DNA from: an uncultured Bacteroidales bacterium
Lineage (GTDB): Bacteria > Bacteroidota > Bacteroidia > Bacteroidales > JAUNSR01
Length of the DNA: 37,147 nucleotides
NCBI GenBank assembly: GCA_947074145.1
Contig: CAMTOJ010000037.1
Coordinates: 1-37,147, forward strand
Reading direction: 5' to 3'
Shown here: piece after piece, positions 33,529 through 37,147 of the stretch
How the letters are laid out: the number at the start of each line of letters is the position of its first letter
How positions within the stretch are numbered: the stretch's first letter is position 1
Translations under genes and position numbers: made by a program
Notes under the pieces: generated by a model
What the model was told of the DNA's origin: nothing
Database searches by the model: none
What the model saw: the letters and a program-made list of their open reading frames with translations, nothing else

Positions 33529-34437
33529 ATGAAAATAACAAATAAAGGGCTAACCATAGCTCTATTATTAGCTAGTACAACTTTGAGTATGGCACAAAAA
33601 AATAATTATGAAGTTAGATATGCGGCTAATCCTGTAGATGCTAAAAGTTATGATACAGAGAGATTACGTAAAGATTTCCTTATAGAAAATATTTTTGTTA
33701 ATAATGAAATCAATATGGTATATTCAATGTATGATAGATTTATCATAGGTGGAGCTGCTCCGGTTTCAGAGACTCTTAAACTTGAAGCTATTGATCCGTT
33801 GAAAGCTAAAAATTTCCTTGAACGCAGAGAACTTGGTATCATCAATGTTGGTGGTGAAGGTGAAGTGAAAGTTGGAAACAAAACTTACAAACTTGGAAAT
33901 CAGGAAGCTCTTTACGTTGGTAGCGGAGAACATGAAGTAGAATTCAAATCTTCGAATCCTTCTTCTCCTGCTCTTTTCTATTTCAACTCTGCCCCTGCTC
34001 ATAAGTCTTATCCTGTGAAAAAAATCACAAAGAAAGAGGCTAATATTATTAATGCAGGATCTCTTGAAGAATCGAATGCACGTACAATCAATCAGCTTAT
34101 CGTGAATAAGATTGTTCCGGGATGTCAGCTTCAGATGGGACTTACAGAACTTAAACCGGGTAGCGTTTGGAACACTATGCCTTCACATACTCACGATCGT
34201 CGTATGGAAGCTTATTTCTATTTCAACGTTCCTGAAAGTCAATCTGTATGTCACTTTATGGGTGAACCGGATGAGACTCGTCACATCTGGGTTAAAAACA
34301 ATCAGGCTGTAATCTCTCCTGAATGGTCGGTACATTGTGGAGCAGGTACATCAAACTATACTTTCATTTGGGGTATGGCAGGTGAAAATCTTGATTACAA
34401 TGATATGGACAAACATGCTCCTGACGGTCTTAAATAA
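33529..34437 (+). CDS. kduI: 5-keto-4-deoxyuronate isomerase (KduI) with signal peptide, predicted periplasmic
   Basis: A zinc-dependent cupin isomerase (302 residues; the usual length is about 278) that converts 4-deoxy-L-threo-5-hexosulose uronate to 3-deoxy-D-glycero-2,5-hexodiulosonate. The zinc ligands are His220, His222, Glu227 ([14 protein letters not shown]) and His269 (SPEWSVHCG), each exactly 24 above E. coli His196, His198, Glu203 and His245. The extra residues are an N-terminal signal peptide, [20 protein letters not shown] then MAQ, with likely cleavage at AQ; the mature protein starts near residue 23. The extension replaces nothing in the family fold. It is the third gene of the operon, 30 bases after the permease, and ends at a strong terminator. 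Family identity is very secure; periplasmic location is inferred from the signal peptide. Confidence 0.93.
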   Translation: MKITNKGLTIALLLASTTLSMAQKNNYEVRYAANPVDAKSYDTERLRKDFLIENIFVNNEINMVYSMYDRFIIGGAAPVSETLKLEAIDPLKAKNFLERRELGIINVGGEGEVKVGNKTYKLGNQEALYVGSGEHEVEFKSSNPSSPALFYFNSAPAHKSYPVKKITKKEANIINAGSLEESNARTINQLIVNKIVPGCQLQMGLTELKPGSVWNTMPSHTHDRRMEAYFYFNVPESQSVCHFMGEPDETRHIWVKNNQAVISPEWSVHCGAGTSNYTFIWGMAGENLDYNDMDKHAPDGLK

Positions 34438-34459
34438 TTTATAAGATCTTATAAAATAT

Positions 34460-34506
34460 AAAAGAACCATGATGTTTAGATATTATCTAACATCATGGTT
34501 CTTTTT
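34460..34506 (+). terminator. Terminator of the kdu operon
   Basis: A long stem AAAGAACCATGATGTT/AACATCATGGTTCTTT, extended by AGATA/TATCT across one bulged T, followed by TTTTTG on plus. It lies 22 bases past the kduI stop. Confidence 0.9.
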
Positions 34507-34595
34507 GCTTTTAGATTAAGAATGCAACAAAACAATGATTACTAATTAACAAATAGACCATAAAACTAACTTTTTGCTATTTCGATAATATTTTT

Positions 34596-34631
34596 TTGTC
34601 GTTTAGACAATTTATTTTGTTGTTTAGACAA
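34596..34631. promoter_or_regulatory. Two tandem operator-like palindromes
   Basis: TTGTCGTTTAGACAA (34596-34610) and TTGTTGTTTAGACAA (34617-34631) are near-identical 15-mers. The first is a perfect inverted repeat TTGTC-n5-GACAA, the second has one mismatch. The repeat-to-repeat distance is 21 bases, two helical turns, which would put two regulator dimers on the same face. A weak -7 box TACTTTTA follows at 34654-34661, and the start codon of the next gene is at 34685. Confidence 0.5.
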
Positions 34632-34684
34632 CTCATTAAGTTATAACCAATAATACTTTTACGCCTTAAATTTAAGTAAAAGTT

Positions 34685-36982
34685 ATGAAAAGAAATTTAC
34701 AGTTATTAAGGGTGGCACTAATGTGCTTTTTATTCTCTTCGTCATACATTAAGGCGGAAGCTCCGTTCGGAGAGAATCTTCTCATCAATCCATCATGTGA
34801 CAACGAGGATTTTGAAGGATGGATAGTTAACAATAAAGATTTGTGGAATGTTGACAATGGGAGTTGGGCTAGTAGTCACGATATCAGCATTATGTATCAA
34901 ACAATAGACTTGAAAACAAAAGGTTTTACTGACGATGATTTAAATTCCGAGAATCTATATATAACCGCATCAGGACGGGCCAAAGGTCCATGGTCAGGCG
35001 AATCTTATATTGGGATAATAAGAATATATGTCAAATTAGAGGACAATGATAGAAATGAATTATCAACAATTCCACTTTGTGATTTAACATATAAAGAAAA
35101 AAATATAGAATGGGCAACTTACCTGAAGCAGATCAAATTCGTCGAAAACACTAAATATATAACCTTTACAGCAGAAGGTAAAGACTGCAAGTATTGGGAA
35201 GGACATTACGGTCCGTTATTTGATGATTTCAACATAACTATTAACACTAAAGAGGAAGAATTTAAATATACTATTAATGAGTATACTGATGAATACGGAA
35301 TAGTCTATTCCCCAAATGTCACAACAGGTGATGAAACAGTATTCACTGCCGGAGTATCAACTATCAAAGCAGGTGAAAAGGTTTATCTTGATTTTAAACA
35401 TCCGGACAATAGACCTGAACCTGTTTCATATACGATTTCTGCCGCTAATGGTGATTATATTACTATAAATGAAGATAACTCATTTATAATGCCGTACAGC
35501 AATGTAGAATTTACCAATGTTATTGGTTCTATAGGTGGTAAAATTACTTTAGGTGAGATGAAAAACGGTTCTTTTAGCGTAGATAAATTAAATGCGTTTG
35601 AAGGAGAATCAGTTCAAGTGACAATCACTCCAAACGAAGATTATGACGTCGAACAAATTATTATAAAAGGAGACAATGAAGAGATTGAAATATCCGAAGA
35701 TTTGAGTTTTATTGCCGGTAAATATAAGAACACAACTGTTGATGTCAAATTCATAAAAAAATCAAACATTGATATAATTTGTTCCAAATCGGATAATGGA
35801 ACAGTTTCCACAGATAAAACAATTGCTAATTCAGGTGAATTAATCACTTTGACCATTCTTCCCGATGAAAATTATGAATTAAAAAATTTATCTGTAACAT
35901 CTAACGAAAAAAATATTACAGTGACTGATAATACATTTATAATGCCAAAAGGAGAAGATGTCAAAATTTCGGCAGAGTTTGAAAGAGTTTATAATTATCA
36001 GATAATTTGTACGGAGGTTGAAAACGGAACTGTTTCAATAGACACAGAGATAAGTAGTGATGACATTAAAATTACAATTTCAGCTATACCTGATGAGGTA
36101 TATTTTTTAGAAAGTTATGAAATTGACATTAATGAATCGAATAATTTAAAGATAGACAATAAATCTACGATTTCAGTAAATATTTCAAAATCAGATAAAA
36201 TTGTTATAACTCCTAAATTCAAAAAATCTCATAGCGTAACAGAAGAAACCCCATTCTTTGAAGGTTTTGAAAACGGTTATACATCAAATTCGAAAATAGC
36301 TGTTGTATCGAATTGGTACGCAGAATCAATACTCGGAAATAATTGTTGGATAGCGAATAATAAAAATGTAGACTACAACCGAGGTGCAAGAACGGGAGAC
36401 TTCAATGCTATCTTGGCAGATGGAACTATTTATTGGATTTACTATCCTTTATATCTTACTAAAGATAAAATATATGAATTTGAGATGTATGCAAGACAGA
36501 ATTTGGAAGATAAAACTACAGCGAATATAACTGTATGCATCGGTTCTGATGCAAATTCAGAACAAATGACAGAAACAATAGTGACTGAAACAGGAGTGAC
36601 AGACGGAGATTATCAAAGACTCGCAAATTCATATACCGCGAATCGGACAGGTGTTCATTTTCTTGGAATAAAAAGCTATGTGGCTGTGCATTCTGATTCA
36701 CACATCATGTCCATCGATGATATCTCAATGAAATTACCTAATACAGAAGATCCTCTTGAGATAAACGAAGCAAATGAAACAAAAAATAGTATAAATGTAA
36801 AAGGAAATATAATAACTATTAAAGCTCAAAATAATAACCCTAAAATAATATTGTATGATATTACAGGTAAAATAATTATTAATGAAGTTTCTCAAGATAA
36901 TACCTGGACAAGTAAACCTCTCTCTTCCGGAATATATATTATCAGCATAGATAATATGGTGCAGAAGTTGGTAATAGAATAG
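34685..36982 (+). CDS. T9SS-exported surface protein with jelly-roll domains and InlB-like repeats
   Basis: A 765-residue secreted protein. Order: signal peptide 1-24 (MKRNLQLLRVALMCFLFSSS then YIKA); jelly-roll/carbohydrate-binding-like domain 27-188 (ENLLINPSCDNEDFEGW); four beta repeats of about 75 residues, 195-280, 284-357, 362-434 and 437-512, resembling divergent InlB B-repeats, marked by NGTVSxD and PxxxYxLxxxxV patterns and ending in MPxGEDVKISAEF or similar; second jelly-roll-like domain 522-684 (FFEGFENGY, YEFEMYARQ); and a C-terminal T9SS type A sorting domain, 700-765 (IILYDITGKIIINEV, LSSGIYIISID, QKLVIE). No enzyme motif was found. It is a likely adhesin or glycan-binding surface protein. 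It follows the kdu terminator and has its own upstream palindromes. Confidence 0.85.
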   Translation: MKRNLQLLRVALMCFLFSSSYIKAEAPFGENLLINPSCDNEDFEGWIVNNKDLWNVDNGSWASSHDISIMYQTIDLKTKGFTDDDLNSENLYITASGRAKGPWSGESYIGIIRIYVKLEDNDRNELSTIPLCDLTYKEKNIEWATYLKQIKFVENTKYITFTAEGKDCKYWEGHYGPLFDDFNITINTKEEEFKYTINEYTDEYGIVYSPNVTTGDETVFTAGVSTIKAGEKVYLDFKHPDNRPEPVSYTISAANGDYITINEDNSFIMPYSNVEFTNVIGSIGGKITLGEMKNGSFSVDKLNAFEGESVQVTITPNEDYDVEQIIIKGDNEEIEISEDLSFIAGKYKNTTVDVKFIKKSNIDIICSKSDNGTVSTDKTIANSGELITLTILPDENYELKNLSVTSNEKNITVTDNTFIMPKGEDVKISAEFERVYNYQIICTEVENGTVSIDTEISSDDIKITISAIPDEVYFLESYEIDINESNNLKIDNKSTISVNISKSDKIVITPKFKKSHSVTEETPFFEGFENGYTSNSKIAVVSNWYAESILGNNCWIANNKNVDYNRGARTGDFNAILADGTIYWIYYPLYLTKDKIYEFEMYARQNLEDKTTANITVCIGSDANSEQMTETIVTETGVTDGDYQRLANSYTANRTGVHFLGIKSYVAVHSDSHIMSIDDISMKLPNTEDPLEINEANETKNSINVKGNIITIKAQNNNPKIILYDITGKIIINEVSQDNTWTSKPLSSGIYIISIDNMVQKLVIE

Positions 36983-37038
36983 TTTAGATATTTAAAATAA
37001 ATACAAGAATATTATTGTTGGTAAACCATGATATTCTT

Positions 37039-37084
37039 AAGAAGGTATGTCATAATAAAGTTTGACATACCTTCTTATTTTTTT
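37039..37084 (+). terminator. Terminator of the T9SS surface protein gene
   Basis: A 14-bp perfect stem AAGAAGGTATGTCA/TGACATACCTTCTT (37039-37052 and 37063-37076) is followed by ATTTTTTT. It lies 57 bases past the stop. Confidence 0.9.
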
Positions 37085-37147
37085 AACTTTAGATAGTCAA
37101 TCCTTAAAAAGGCAATATTAAAAATTAGATCCATGATAGATTACTCT

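Noticed and set aside
33589-34437. KduI starting at the internal Met at 33589, giving a cytoplasmic protein
   Set aside because: The upstream 20 codons form a textbook signal peptide with an AQ cleavage site, and there is no better ribosome site before the inner ATG. It remains possible as a second form.
37133-37147. ATG with four further open codons at the right edge (MIDYS)
   Set aside because: It is too short to judge, although its position after a terminator would suit the start of another gene.
1-37147. tRNA, rRNA, CRISPR arrays, phage or conjugative genes
   Set aside because: No tRNA T-loop signature outside coding regions, no regularly spaced repeats, and no phage or conjugation proteins were found.

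Overview
The window looks like a chromosome segment of a low-GC (about one third G+C) Bacteroidales bacterium. The evidence is a set of Bacteroidetes-type genes, secreted proteins ending in type IX secretion (T9SS) type A sorting domains, AT-rich leaders instead of Shine-Dalgarno sites, and several matches to the Bacteroidetes -7 box TAnnTTTG. The genus cannot be fixed from the sequence alone; a T9SS-bearing, gut or anaerobic-digester type relative of Dysgonomonas or Paludibacter would fit.

Layout. 1-145: the end of an IS3-type insertion sequence. 222-2555 (-): pta-ackA, acetate and ATP from acetyl-CoA. 3055-7284 (-): waaA (Kdo transferase), an unnamed outer-membrane beta-barrel protein and gltX. 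7599-15616 (-): a closely spaced run of a Kef-type antiporter, a GT2 glycosyltransferase, mnmA, a T9SS-exported subtilisin-like protease and xseA-xseB. 15859-19875 (-): four genes, each overlapping the next by 4 bp (ArnT-like transferase, ArnC-like polyprenyl-phosphate glycosyltransferase, double LAB_N membrane protein, UDP-glucuronate-4-epimerase-like enzyme). They read as a lipid A or LPS sugar-decoration operon. 20199-22413 (-): YqhD-like alcohol dehydrogenase and a lipoprotein alpha/beta hydrolase. 22865-23701 (+): murI. 23702-24687: a long gap holding a probable structured non-coding RNA. 24688-30950 (-): PoxB-like pyruvate oxidase, gamma-carbonic-anhydrase-like protein, aminopeptidase P and catalase. 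31282-34437 (+): kduD, a GatC-like PTS EIIC permease with no PTS partners, and kduI carrying a signal peptide. 34685-36982 (+): a large T9SS-exported repeat protein.

The most interesting unit is the kdu operon. KduI is normally cytoplasmic; here it has a clean 22-residue signal peptide with all four zinc ligands kept, and it sits beside an orphan GatC-family permease and cytoplasmic KduD. The simplest reading is a compartment-split pathway for unsaturated uronates: isomerisation in the periplasm, import of the product by a PTS-independent EIIC, then reduction to 2-keto-3-deoxygluconate inside the cell. Other points worth following are the 193-base structured RNA candidate, the lipid A decoration operon, a perfect 35-bp inverted repeat upstream of murI, and paired operator-like palindromes before the last gene. 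No tRNA, rRNA, CRISPR array, prophage or plasmid feature was seen.
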